Assembly (NCBI GenBank): GCA_020050685.1
Contig: JAGVKG010000017.1
Location: 36,179-100,178 of the forward strand
Direction of reading: 5' to 3'
DNA from: Candidatus Obscuribacterales bacterium
GTDB lineage: Bacteria > Cyanobacteriota > Vampirovibrionia > Obscuribacterales > Obscuribacteraceae
Length of the DNA stretch: 64,000 nucleotides
Part shown: one piece after another, positions 1 to 9,443 of the stretch
Layout: every line of letters begins with the position of its first letter
Position numbering within the stretch: position 1 is the first letter of the stretch
Notes under the pieces: model-generated
The model's database searches: none
The model's input: only the letters and a program-made list of their open reading frames with translations
Told to the model about the DNA's origin: nothing
Program-made: the position numbers and the translations under genes

Positions 1-1
1 T

Positions 2-67
2 GGCATTGTTGATGCAAGTAGCATTAGCATCATTACCGATGTAATGATTTGGCGACCGAGTTTCTGA
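2..67 (+). CDS. possible 3' end of a gene cut by the window edge
   Basis: One plus-strand frame is open from the window edge to a TGA at 65-67 and would encode the last 21 residues of a protein, ending in WRPSF. A second frame is open for a shorter distance, so the reading is uncertain. It would be convergent with the giant minus-strand gene that stops at 109. Nothing in so short a stretch identifies a family. Confidence 0.2.
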   Translation, partial: GIVDASSISIITDVMIWRPSF

Positions 68-108
68 TATCTGTGTTTCTTTTGCATGATTCTCATTTGT
101 TATATACG

Positions 109-3100
109 TTATTGGGCATTTGGTGGCAATTGGAGATTAATGTTAAGTACAGTCGGATCACCTGCGTCTGGAGCGGGCCAAAATGATGAATTTAGAGTGT
201 AAGTAGCACTTGAGACGCTGCTGGAGATCCCATTTCTAACGGCGATTGCCTTAAGCGTCAGAGTGTAATAAACACTCACAGGTCCCGTGTATAAAGTAGA
301 ACTTGTCGTTGGTGTGGAACCGTCTGTAGTGTAGTAAATCGAGTTACCGTTTTGAGCAGAAATAGCAACTTGAATTGGCGCACTGGGAGAACTTGTTCCA
401 ACAGATATTGTTGGTGGCAATGGTGCTGCTAGACCCAGTTGATATTTCTGGAGCAAATATCCGGTCACACCGGCTTGCTCTGCTCCTGTGAGTGGGCGAT
501 TATAGACGAGTAGTTCAGCAAGACCACCTTGATAGAAGTTGGCACTTGCATTGTAGTTAGACCCGACATGATTCATGGTCCTGTTTATATTGTTCGGATT
601 GCTCAACGTGCCAGATGCCTTCTGAGTGCTGTTAACAAAAATGTTTCCTGTCGACGATCCGCTTTGAAGTGTTTCAAGCAATTGGAACTGACCAAGTGTT
701 AGCGAAGTTGTGGCATTTAGCGTGCTGCCCGTGCTGCCACGATAGACACTAAAGGTAGAGGTTGTGCCGTTATTGCTGACGGTTAAATTGTCGCTTGTAG
801 CACCATTCGCTAAATCAAGAACGTAATGAGGTCCACTCGTTGCCGGATTCAAGACAGCAAATACAGTTGCGCCGGAGGCAAAAGCATTGAAGTTAGAACC
901 AGGCGAAGAAAATGCCAAATTGTCATTGCTTCCATCAAATGTTACCGCTGGCAAACTATTGATTGCGTTTGTTGTAAGCACTGGTTGATTAGCACCGGTT
1001 GCTTGTGCAGCATTGTTGCCATTGCCAGATACATCTAGCCAATTGCTTACGTTTGAGCCACTGGTGACAACTCCTAGATCGCTCTTGAGCCAGACTTGCA
1101 ATCCGTTGAAGGTTACGGAAGTGGCATCTGCGTCAATTTGAATATATGCAGTAGCTACTGAACTTGTCTGGGTTCCTCCTCTAACGGCTATCGCTTTGAC
1201 TATCTTCGAGGTGGAAACGGTGAAAGGAGTGGTGTATTGAGTAGAGCTAGTGGTTGGAGTCGAACCGTCCAACGTATAGTACATCGTGACCCCAGGGTCA
1301 CCTGTAAGCGTAATTGTTTGTGGACCAGGATAAGCACCAGTCCCTGGGGTAATTGTCGGTTGGTTGATGGCAAACTGATAACGGCTCAACAAATATCCTT
1401 CGACATTTACTCGCTCTGTACTTGACAGCGCCCTGTTGTAAACAAGATACTCAGCAATTTGTCCGTTGAATAAATTGCCACCGCTATACCCTTTGCCAAT
1501 AAAGCATCCGGTTCTAGTTACATTGGAAATGTTGTTTAATGAGCCTGTTGCGTTGACATTGCCGTTTGTGAAAAGTGTTGCTGAACCCGCACCATTGTGG
1601 ACGACCTCAATCAATTGATATGTCCCTGAAGTTAATCCAGTTGAGGATATGAGGCTGCTTGGATTTGACACGCCATTAACATCAAATTCAAGGCCGTTAG
1701 GCGAGACCTCTTCAATCTTCAAATTATTTCCATTCAGTCCTGTTGCGTAGTCAAAGAAGCGCAGACCGGTTGTGATTGATGTTGGCTTAGTGACTAGGAA
1801 GATACTACAACCATCAGTCCACTGCGAAAATCCATTCGGGAACTGCATGTAGTCACTTGAGCCATCGAAATTCAATGCAGGCAAGCCGTTAATTTGGTTG
1901 GTTTGGAATGTTGGCTGATTTCCTGCGGTAGCTTGTGTTGCGGAATTGTTGCTTCCCGAAAGATCAAGCCAGTCGCTTACCGTTGAACCATTCAACGTTA
2001 CTCCAATATCTGATTTGAGCCAGGTTATTAGCTGATTACGACTCACATTTTGAGTGGTTGCGTCAATTTGAATAAATTGGCTTGCAACACCGCTAGTGGC
2101 AGACGGACTTGTCCGCACGGCAATTGCTTTTATTGTCTTTGTCGAGGTTACCGAAAATGGCCCGGTGTACAACGTTGAACTTGTTGTTGGTGTGCTTTCG
2201 TCATCTGTGTAGTAAATCGCTACCGCAGGATCGGCAGTTATTGTGACAGTTTGACTTGTCGCATAGACTCCGGTTGTCGGTGTGATTGTCGGAGTTGTAA
2301 TTGCAACACCGTACCGACTGTTTATATATCCTTGAACTGATATTCGCTCAGACGCGCTCAATGGGCGATTGTAGATCAGCACTTCTGCAATCTTTCCTGA
2401 GAAGAAATTCTGCGCATTGTATGCGCTTCCTAAATAGTTACCCGTTCTCACCACATTGGTTACGTTATTAATTGAACCTTGTCCAACTTGTGCTCCGGAG
2501 ATATATAAGGTGGCGGCGCCTTGTCCATCTTGAACGGCCTCGAGTAACTGATATGCACTGGTTGATACTGTGTTTGTTGACGTTACGTTGCTTGTGCCGC
2601 CAGCAGATGTATTGATGTCCAGCTCAAATCCACTAGTTGTTCTTTCCGCCAATTTCAGATTGTCGTGAGAAGCTGAAGTAGCTAAGTCAAAGAAGCTTGC
2701 ACCGGCAGTAATGCTGCTCGGCACTGTCACAACAAAGACGCTAGCGCCTTGGGTAAAGTTAGATAAACCTATCGGGAATTTCATGTACTGCGATGAGGCG
2801 GACGTAAATGAAATTGTAGGTAGGTTGTTAATCAATATATCGGAGCTGACAAAACCTGGTTGGTTTGCGCCGGTCGGCTGAACAGCAGTATTTCCTGAAC
2901 CTGAAATATCTAGCCATTGACTGACCTTGTTACTGGTTTGTGTTACTCCTTGGTCAGCCCGCAACCAAATCGCCATGTCACTCCGACTTACGTTCGCCGT
3001 CAAGGAATCGATGGTGATAATCGCCGTTGCAACTGTACTGGTTGCAGAAGGAGTTGTGCGCACCGCGATTGCTTTCACTGTCGTCGTTGCACTTATATTA

Positions 3101-6100
3101 AATGGTCCAGTGTAGAGAGTAGATCCGGTCGTTGGGGTTGAACCATCGGTTGTATAGTAAATTGAAACACCAGCATCGGCCGTAATTGTCACAGCCTGCG
3201 GAACAGAACCTTGAACACTAGTTCCTGGACTAATCGTCGGTGTGCTAATTGGAAGGCCGTATCGCGTGATTAAATAGCCTTCTACTGATGCACGCTCAGA
3301 TGTGCTCAACTTGCGATTGTACATGATGATTTCGGCAATCTCACCGGTGAGGTAATTGGTGCTAGTACCGCTGTAATCACGAGCAAGATAGTTGTTTGTC
3401 CTGGTTACATTAGGAATGTTATTCATAGTGTTCTGTGCACCCTGAATACCATTAGTCAAGAATGTACCAATGCCGGCACCATTGTGCATGGCCTCGATCA
3501 ATTGATAGCTTGTGCTAATGGCATTTGTCGAAAGCACGCTGCTTGCCGTTCCATCAGTGAGATTTACATCAAATTGCGCCCCGGTTGGCGCGCTCTCAAT
3601 AATTCTTATGTTGTCGTGGCTCGGTGATGTGGCAAATTCAAAGAAACGTTTTCCGCTAGCAATTGTCGTTGGTTTGGTTACGACAAAAATACTTGCGCCT
3701 TGTGTAAAGTTCGCAAGCCCCTGCGGCAATTGCATGAAATCGTTTGTACCGTCAAATACAATTGCCGGTAAGCCGTTAATGGAATTGTTTTGCAGTGTCG
3801 GTTGGTTAGTTCCCGTTGCTTGTGTGGCATTGTTGCCTGATCCGGAAACATCAGCCCAAGCGGTCACGCTTGTTCCACTTGTCGTCACGCTATTGTCTGA
3901 TTTGAGCCACATCATCATGCCATCACGACTAACGTTTGCAGTCAGCGCGTCAATTTGAATGTTAGATGTAGTTACGCTACTTGTTTGCGGTACTGATGCT
4001 CGGTAAGCGATTGCCTTTACGGTTGTTGTTGTCGTTATATTGAACGGGCCGGTATATAAAGTAGAGCTGATCGTCGGTGTTGAGCCGTCGGTCGTATAGT
4101 AAATTGCCACACCAGGATCAGCGGTTATGGTCACAGACACTGGTGAAGATGTTTGCACGCTGCTGCCCGGACTAATCACAGGTGGGCTAATGTAAATTGC
4201 ATAACGACTGAAGAAGTATCCTTCGACGGAAGCGCGCTCTGTATCACTTAACGTACGGTTGTAAACCATGAACTCTGCAATTTGTCCATTGAACAAATTG
4301 CCGGCACTGTAACCCTTACCGATAAAGCACCCTGTACGGGTGACGCTCGGAATATTAATAAGGGAACCTTGTCCTACCTGGGTAGAATTGGAGAATATTT
4401 GTCCGCTGGCACTTCCTGAATGTATTGCTTCTATCAGTTGGAAATTGGAAGTACCTAAACCAGTACTTGAAGTAATAGCGCTGGGGTTTGCCACTCCGTT
4501 CACATCAAATTCAAGCCCTGACGGATTTATTTCCTCAATCTTTATATTGTTGGAATTCAGTCCAGTGGCAAAGTCAAAGAAACGCAGATTAGTTGTAATA
4601 ACTGATGGCTTTGTAACCAAGAAGATGCTGCAACCATTCCAATCGGCGAAGCCATTTGGAAACTGCATGAAGTCAGTTGAACCATCAAAGCTTAACGCTG
4701 GCAGACCATTGATTACATTCGTTTGAAGAGTTGGTTGATTTGCGGAAGTAGCTTGCGTTGCATTATTTCCACTCCCTGACAAATCAGTCCACTGACTTGC
4801 AGTTGAGCCGTTCAAAACCACACCACTGTCTGACTTGAGCCAGATCTTCATATCGGTGCGGGGCACATTTTGTGTAGAGGTATCAATTTGAATATTCGCA
4901 GTTGTAACCGCACTGGCTGTGTACGATGGACCTGCCGCTATTGCCTTAACAACTGTTGAGCTTGAGATATTGAATGGTCCCGTGTACAGAGTCGAACTTG
5001 TCGTTGGTGTTGATCCGTCTGTCGTGTAATAAATAAAAGCGCCAGGAGCAGCAGATATGCTTACTGCCTGCGGGCTTGTGGAAAACACGCTATCGCCCGG
5101 GGTAATTACCGGTGCTGCCAATGTCGGTGCATTGCCAACGTTATATTTGCTCTTGAAATAGCTCTCTATAGCAGCCTTATCGCCATTTGTCAGCGCCGAA
5201 TTGTAAACAAGAATTTCGGCTATCTGTCCGTTTAGGAAAGTCGTGGTGTTGAAATCCTTGCCGATAAAATTGCCGGTTCTTGCTACATTGTTTATATTGC
5301 TGAGATTTCCCTGAGCTGTTTGTGCTCCATTGGAATACAAAGTTGCATTGCCGGCTCCGCTGTGAATCGCCTCAAGCAATTGATAGGAACCAGTACCGAG
5401 ACCAGTTGACGAAGTTACGTTGCTTGCAGTTGCCCCATTATATGAATAAAGACTGAAACCAGTTGATGCTTGTTCTCTGAAGCTAATATTGTTATTAGTC
5501 TGGCCGTTGCCGAAATCTAAAAACCGAACTCCTGTAGTAATTGACGTTGGCTTTGTTACGACAAAAATACTGGCACCTTGCGTAAAATTCGCAAAGCCAG
5601 AGGCAAGCGACAGCCACTGATTCGTACCATTAAAGCTGATAGTCCCTAATCCATTTAGGGCATTGGTAACAACAGTAGGTTGATTGCTGCCAGTTGTTTG
5701 TGACGCATTATTTCCATTCTGAGATTGATCAGTCCATTGGCTCACGTTTCCAGAACTTGATACTACTCCCGCATCTCCTCGCAGCCAGAGCAAAAGATTG
5801 CTGGCACGCTGAGGCACACTTGTCATTAAGACGACGTGATCAAAAGTTGCTGTACTTAAAGTTCCAACTACATTACTGCTTACTGCAAAGCCGGAATAAA
5901 AGATAGTGGGAAAAGTCGCTATTTCAGAGCTCCCAACAAGTGTCCACGATAATCCATCGGCACTTTCATATCCTGCAAAGCTTGTACCGCTTCGGACTAA
6001 CCTGAGCCACACTGGTGCGGCAACAGAAGGACCAAGTGTAGTAGTGGCAATGGCGCCAGTTTCTGTACGAGCTGTAAAGACAACACCGTTTTGAGGCGTA

Positions 6101-6486
6101 ACCGCAATAGTTGCTTGCGCGCTATTGGCAGCAAGCGAAGCTCGCATCATAAATCCAGAGGGCGCAAATGCGTTGGTATTCGTTTGCGATGCAACCCGAC
6201 CAACTAATTCAATGTTGCCCGTCGTCGGTGTGTTAACGAAACAAAAACTATCTGACGCATTTCCGACGCCAGAACCGGCGCCATATATAGTGTACGTTCC
6301 ACTACTATATGTATATGCCTGGGTCGCACCAGGGCTGCCAATTTCTGTCTGTGTCAAATTTGCTATTTGAGCATGTGCTGGTGCCGCCAAAGCTCCGAGG
6401 AGTAATCCAGCAAACACTGCTGAACATATAAAGCGACAATAGTTGAGGAAGCTTGAAGTACTAATAGGAAATTCTCCGGACGGCAA
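109..6486 (-). CDS. giant secreted LamG-like / chitobiase-C-like repeat protein
   Basis: Secreted protein of 2125 residues. An N-terminal signal peptide ends near AAPAHAQ (about residue 40). Residues ~41-225 look like a concanavalin-type jelly roll. Six units of ~310 residues follow, each a LamG-like domain opening with a W-L-(K/R)-x-D motif (near residues 237, 547, 860, 1176, 1490 and 1800) and closing with a chitobiase/hexosaminidase C-terminal-type beta domain carrying YYTTDGSTPTTSST or a close variant. There is no catalytic module, LPxTG, PEP-CTERM or recognisable sorting tail; the C-terminus is Pro/Asn-rich. Such architectures are typical of surface adhesins or carbohydrate-binding proteins; that role is inferred. 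The frame opens with TTG at 6486 behind a stop 12 nt upstream; the first ATG lies far inside, and no strong Shine-Dalgarno is visible. Confidence 0.85.
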   Translation of the reverse strand: MPSGEFPISTSSFLNYCRFICSAVFAGLLLGALAAPAHAQIANLTQTEIGSPGATQAYTYSSGTYTIYGAGSGVGNASDSFCFVNTPTTGNIELVGRVASQTNTNAFAPSGFMMRASLAANSAQATIAVTPQNGVVFTARTETGAIATTTLGPSVAAPVWLRLVRSGTSFAGYESADGLSWTLVGSSEIATFPTIFYSGFAVSSNVVGTLSTATFDHVVLMTSVPQRASNLLLWLRGDAGVVSSSGNVSQWTDQSQNGNNASQTTGSNQPTVVTNALNGLGTISFNGTNQWLSLASGFANFTQGASIFVVTKPTSITTGVRFLDFGNGQTNNNISFREQASTGFSLYSYNGATASNVTSSTGLGTGSYQLLEAIHSGAGNATLYSNGAQTAQGNLSNINNVARTGNFIGKDFNTTTFLNGQIAEILVYNSALTNGDKAAIESYFKSKYNVGNAPTLAAPVITPGDSVFSTSPQAVSISAAPGAFIYYTTDGSTPTTSSTLYTGPFNISSSTVVKAIAAGPSYTASAVTTANIQIDTSTQNVPRTDMKIWLKSDSGVVLNGSTASQWTDLSGSGNNATQATSANQPTLQTNVINGLPALSFDGSTDFMQFPNGFADWNGCSIFLVTKPSVITTNLRFFDFATGLNSNNIKIEEINPSGLEFDVNGVANPSAITSSTGLGTSNFQLIEAIHSGSASGQIFSNSTQVGQGSLINIPSVTRTGCFIGKGYSAGNLFNGQIAEFMVYNRTLSDTERASVEGYFFSRYAIYISPPVISPGSSVQTSSPVSVTITADPGVAIYYTTDGSTPTISSTLYTGPFNITTTTTVKAIAYRASVPQTSSVTTSNIQIDALTANVSRDGMMMWLKSDNSVTTSGTSVTAWADVSGSGNNATQATGTNQPTLQNNSINGLPAIVFDGTNDFMQLPQGLANFTQGASIFVVTKPTTIASGKRFFEFATSPSHDNIRIIESAPTGAQFDVNLTDGTASSVLSTNAISTSYQLIEAMHNGAGIGTFLTNGIQGAQNTMNNIPNVTRTNNYLARDYSGTSTNYLTGEIAEIIMYNRKLSTSERASVEGYLITRYGLPISTPTISPGTSVQGSVPQAVTITADAGVSIYYTTDGSTPTTGSTLYTGPFNISATTTVKAIAVRTTPSATSTVATAIITIDSLTANVSRSDMAIWLRADQGVTQTSNKVSQWLDISGSGNTAVQPTGANQPGFVSSDILINNLPTISFTSASSQYMKFPIGLSNFTQGASVFVVTVPSSITAGASFFDLATSASHDNLKLAERTTSGFELDINTSAGGTSNVTSTNTVSTSAYQLLEAVQDGQGAATLYISGAQVGQGSINNVTNVVRTGNYLGSAYNAQNFFSGKIAEVLIYNRPLSASERISVQGYINSRYGVAITTPTITPTTGVYATSQTVTITADPAVAIYYTDDESTPTTSSTLYTGPFSVTSTKTIKAIAVRTSPSATSGVASQFIQIDATTQNVSRNQLITWLKSDIGVTLNGSTVSDWLDLSGSNNSATQATAGNQPTFQTNQINGLPALNFDGSSDYMQFPNGFSQWTDGCSIFLVTKPTSITTGLRFFDYATGLNGNNLKIEEVSPNGLEFDVNGVSNPSSLISSTGLTSGTYQLIEVVHNGAGSATLFTNGNVNATGSLNNISNVTRTGCFIGKGYSGGNLFNGQIAEYLVYNRALSSTERVNVEGYLLSRYQFAINQPTITPGTGAYPGPQTITLTGDPGVTMYYTLDGSTPTTSSTQYTTPFTVSTSKIVKAIAVRGGTQTSSVATAYIQIDADATSVTFNGLQVWLKSDLGVVTSGSNVSNWLDVSGNGNNAAQATGANQPVLTTNAINSLPAVTFDGSNDNLAFSSPGSNFNAFASGATVFAVLNPATSGPHYVLDLANGATSDNLTVSNNGTTSTFSVYRGSTGSTLNATTSLTLGQFQLLETLQSGSSTGNIFVNSTQKASGTLSNPNNINRTMNHVGSNYNASANFYQGGLAELLVYNRPLTGAEQAGVTGYLLQKYQLGLAAPLPPTISVGTSSPSAPIQVAISAQNGNSIYYTTDGSTPTTSSTLYTGPVSVYYTLTLKAIAVRNGISSSVSSATYTLNSSFWPAPDAGDPTVLNINLQLPPNAQ

Positions 6487-6510
6487 GGTAAATTTCGTCT
6501 AAGGGTAAGG

Positions 6511-6530
6511 TTGAACAACAAAATGTTCAA
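6511..6530. repeat. inverted repeat upstream of the giant gene
   Basis: TTGAACA (6511-6517) and TGTTCAA (6524-6530) form a perfect 7-bp inverted repeat around 6 nt. A CCCC/GGGG pair follows at 6532-6544. They sit in the 273-bp divergent gap between the giant gene and the VanW gene, so they may be an operator or part of the 5' untranslated region. No function can be shown from sequence. Confidence 0.35.
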
Positions 6531-6759
6531 TCCCCTGACTGGGGTATTGTTAGCATTTGGTACGCAATTGGTTCGCTAGCTCCTCGTTTTCGGAAACGCA
6601 AACGAACGTCTTGAAAGTTCACAACTTTATCGGACGGTTGTTGCTGCGCAAAGTGATTGGCACGACAAGATTCGAGCTTGCACCCCAGGGCTTGACTTCC
6701 GGGCGCCAAGAACCAACACATTATGTGTAGAATTGATGCCAAACCGTAGATAATAACGA

Positions 6760-7464
6760 ATGAACTTAAGCACTAGCACTGATCGATCAGCAAAGCACAT
6801 TGGCAACAGACAGGCTGCCTGTTTGCTGCCGGCGCTTTTTTGCTTGTTGCTTTTGCTGGTTGTCTATCTTTGCCAACCGTTTACCGAAGAGCTAGCGGTG
6901 AGCGCATCTTCGCTCACGCAACTTTCGTGGCCACAAAAGTCCAATATTGAACTTGCCGCCAATTCTCTTGACGGCTATGTCATACGTCCTGGTGAGAAAT
7001 TCTCGTTCAACAAAGTTGTCGGCGAGCGTACCGTAGCAAGAGGTTACAAGACCGCACCATCCTATTTAAATCAAGATAGCCCCGGCACCGAAGGTGGTGG
7101 CATATGCTTGGTCTCTTCTTTGCTTTACCAGACGGCGTTGAAGTCTGGTCTCACTATTACCAAACGCACAGCCCATACAAGACCAATCAAAACAGTCAGC
7201 CCCGGTCTTGACGCCACGGTTTGGTATGGCAGAGCCGATCTTTGCTTTGAGAACAATTTACCAAACCCTGTACAGATAAAAGCCAATTGGAATCCGGACA
7301 AAGTAATTGTCAAAATCATCGGCAAGAAAGGAAACGGCGAAGCCATTGTTCTCCGCACTCAAGCTTTGCAAACTAACAAGAGTCAATTACAAGTAGACGT
7401 TTTTAGCCAAAAGGGAGAAAAACAGGTCTTAGTTTCCCGCGACATTTACCGGCTTGCCCCCTGA
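6760..7464 (+). CDS. VanW family protein
   Basis: 234 residues. The N-terminus has a short basic stretch and one membrane segment (about residues 22-40), so the rest is predicted to be outside the cytoplasm. Residues ~75-190 match the VanW family: PGEKFSFN, then GGGICLVSSLLYQTAL, then H-T-R-P and LDATVWYG with a following DLCF. VanW proteins were named from a vancomycin-resistance cluster but have no established biochemical function; no van genes are nearby. The 3' end overlaps the convergent membrane-protein gene by 36 bp. No clear ribosome binding site precedes the ATG. Confidence 0.8.
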   Translation: MNLSTSTDRSAKHIGNRQAACLLPALFCLLLLLVVYLCQPFTEELAVSASSLTQLSWPQKSNIELAANSLDGYVIRPGEKFSFNKVVGERTVARGYKTAPSYLNQDSPGTEGGGICLVSSLLYQTALKSGLTITKRTAHTRPIKTVSPGLDATVWYGRADLCFENNLPNPVQIKANWNPDKVIVKIIGKKGNGEAIVLRTQALQTNKSQLQVDVFSQKGEKQVLVSRDIYRLAP

Positions 7465-8859
7465 TTTGCGCGATATGGCCATGCCAATGATTACAGAAAG
7501 CACAAGTAAGCAAGCAACAGAGTAAGCCAGTGAAGTTATTCTGGTTGTCGTCGTCACCGTATTACCAATTGGGATCAAACCATTAGCAAGCGAGCCAAAA
7601 CCGGAAAGCATGGTTGGCAAAAGAATGATGTTGCCGTGCTTCGGTAATTCGCTTTGATAAATTACCGGTGCCAAAACCACAACTAATACGGCGGCAACGC
7701 AAGCAGCTTGAATTAAAGACGCTGTTGCTTCTTCATGCAAGAAGTAATTGCTAAATATCGGCAACAAAGATCCGGAAGCCAGAAATGCAAGAAGGTAAAG
7801 TCTGCGGCTTTGTACATCGCGGGCCGTCAGGCTCATTATCACAACGAGCAACATGCCACCATAAAGTGCTGCACCGACATAAGGATGCATCGTATTGATG
7901 CCAGTCACATTTGCTACCCAGGCAACAATATAGGTTTGCAACATGACGCGGGCAATCCAAAATAAGCCGGCATAATGGGCGAACAATTCACCTTTGCCAA
8001 TTTGACTGGTGACAGCCAGAATCAACAATCCAAAGGTTCCAAAAAATCTATATGCAACTAAAGTGGCGCCACCAATTAACAAAAGCGCATAAAGTCCTTC
8101 CACAAAAGTCTTTTCCCGCTCTTCCAGCTCTTGCAGAAGATAGGAAACAAACAGTCCGCCGCCAAACAAGATTGCCAATTGAGCAAACTGAGGATTGACT
8201 ATCAGCTTGGTAATCACGATCAAAAATCCCAAACCGCCTGTTGCCGAGAGCATCAAGCGTTTGAGATAGACTTTGTCATCCGAAAGAAACGGTGTTTCAA
8301 ATAAACGCAAAAGCATCATCACAGACAAGCCGCCAGCAAGCAGCGCTGCTTGAACCGCTTGTGCATCGCCGCCAATACCGATGCGGATCCAATAGACACC
8401 CAACAACCAAACTAGAGCCGGGACAATATCGTCGTAAACCGGTCGTGCTTCCCAAAAGAGATTCTCAATTAGCTTCCAGGCCATAGCACCGCAAGCAATT
8501 GCCACCAAATTGAGATTGTCCACTTGACCCGACAGGTTCAATGTCAAAATGAGAGAAGCAAACAAAAGTACAACTCCTGTAAGCCTTGCAGTTAAACCAA
8601 TATTGTTAAGCGCATAGAGTGCAGCAAAGCCAAGGGCAAAATAGGCTATGTAATTTACCGTGTTCAACGAGAACAAATTGCCCAGGCCGAACAAAACAGA
8701 AAATGCCACCAGAACCGCCCCGGCAATTGGCGCAGTGCTAGAAAAAGACTTGAGCGAAAGCTGCTTAAAGAGCTTGTTCTTGAGAAAGGGGAAGAAGAAG
8801 GCGGCAAGACTTGCAAATATGAACAACGAAAAAATTGGTGTTGACAGCGTTACTAACAA
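7429..8859 (-). CDS. polytopic membrane protein of unknown function
   Basis: 476 residues, almost entirely hydrophobic, with roughly 12-14 predicted transmembrane helices separated by short loops and a short polar tail ending in KSGGKPVN. No conserved transporter or enzyme motif is recognisable. The start is TTG at 8859: a good Shine-Dalgarno (GAGG, about 8 nt upstream) supports it and there is no better ATG. It is transcribed divergently from the small secreted protein at 8971 and converges with the VanW gene, overlapping its last 36 bp. Confidence 0.75.
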   Translation of the reverse strand: MLVTLSTPIFSLFIFASLAAFFFPFLKNKLFKQLSLKSFSSTAPIAGAVLVAFSVLFGLGNLFSLNTVNYIAYFALGFAALYALNNIGLTARLTGVVLLFASLILTLNLSGQVDNLNLVAIACGAMAWKLIENLFWEARPVYDDIVPALVWLLGVYWIRIGIGGDAQAVQAALLAGGLSVMMLLRLFETPFLSDDKVYLKRLMLSATGGLGFLIVITKLIVNPQFAQLAILFGGGLFVSYLLQELEEREKTFVEGLYALLLIGGATLVAYRFFGTFGLLILAVTSQIGKGELFAHYAGLFWIARVMLQTYIVAWVANVTGINTMHPYVGAALYGGMLLVVIMSLTARDVQSRRLYLLAFLASGSLLPIFSNYFLHEEATASLIQAACVAAVLVVVLAPVIYQSELPKHGNIILLPTMLSGFGSLANGLIPIGNTVTTTTRITSLAYSVACLLVLSVIIGMAISRKSGGKPVNVAGN

Positions 8860-8895
8860 AGCCCTACCTCTTTCTTAAACAGCTTACTTGTACAA

Positions 8896-8922
8896 TTGCT
8901 CAATTATATTAGCGTATATAAT
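8896..8922 (+). promoter_or_regulatory. putative promoter for the secreted protein at 8971
   Basis: TATAAT at 8917-8922 is a perfect -10 hexamer, with a weak TTGCTC at 8896-8901 (15-nt spacer). An ATG only 4 bp downstream (8926) would lie at or before the transcription start, which favours the in-frame ATG at 8971 as the real start of the next gene. Confidence 0.35.
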
Positions 8923-8970
8923 TAAATGACAGTGGCGCCCAAGGCAAATCACCGCAAAGGCAAATCGACA

Positions 8971-9405
8971 ATGAACAAAGCTTACAGAACATCGTTGAAT
9001 ATATCTCTGATCACAATTGTCTCGCTCGGGACAATTGCTAATGCCCAAGGCAATCAAGCAAGCCAAGCTCTTAACGGCACATCTGGAAATACAACTGGTG
9101 GATCGGCCGATGCTGTGCCAACTTACCAAACTGTAATTGACGGGGCGAGCCCTAAAGCATTTCTGGGCAACGACATTCCAGTTGACTTGCGCTGGGACCC
9201 CAAGAAAGACGAGAAGCGCGCTAAGAAACTGGCACAAAAGCAGGCCAAAGAACAAGCCAAGAACCAAGACGGCACTCAGCCAAGCCAAACTAAAAAATCC
9301 GGTAGTCTATTCGGTGCCGTAAAAGCAGTTGGTGCAGGTTGCGCCAAAGTAGTCGTCAAAACCGCTGACTTTGTTGGCTTTCCTGTTGGCGACGATGATG
9401 ACTAA
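8971..9405 (+). CDS. small secreted protein of unknown function
   Basis: 144 residues from the ATG at 8971; an upstream in-frame ATG at 8926 abuts the predicted -10 box and would bury the signal peptide. The N-terminus is a clear Sec signal peptide ending near ANAQG. The middle is Ser/Thr/Gly-rich, then a Lys/Ala/Gln-rich stretch (about residues 85-115) likely to be helical. The end has a small-residue segment and an acidic tail DDDD. No family is recognised. The next gene follows after 38 nt on the same strand, so the two may be co-transcribed. Confidence 0.6.
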   Translation: MNKAYRTSLNISLITIVSLGTIANAQGNQASQALNGTSGNTTGGSADAVPTYQTVIDGASPKAFLGNDIPVDLRWDPKKDEKRAKKLAQKQAKEQAKNQDGTQPSQTKKSGSLFGAVKAVGAGCAKVVVKTADFVGFPVGDDDD

Positions 9406-9443
9406 TCACAATTGATGATGGCAATCAAAGTTGGACATCTCGC

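Noticed and set aside
3512..3958. 148-codon plus-strand frame inside the giant gene
   Set aside because: Shadow of the repetitive Thr/Ser/Asn-rich coding sequence on the other strand.
109..6486. Regularly spaced similar sequences that could suggest a CRISPR or satellite array
   Set aside because: The ~940-bp periodicity is that of protein domain repeats within one open reading frame; no short direct repeats with unique spacers are present.
6527..6742. 71-codon minus-strand frame between the giant gene and the VanW gene
   Set aside because: No ribosome site or recognisable domain, and it occupies the divergent promoter region.
8884..9288. 134-codon minus-strand frame with a hydrophobic start
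   Set aside because: Overlaps the promoter and the plus-strand secreted protein, whose signal peptide and start context are better.
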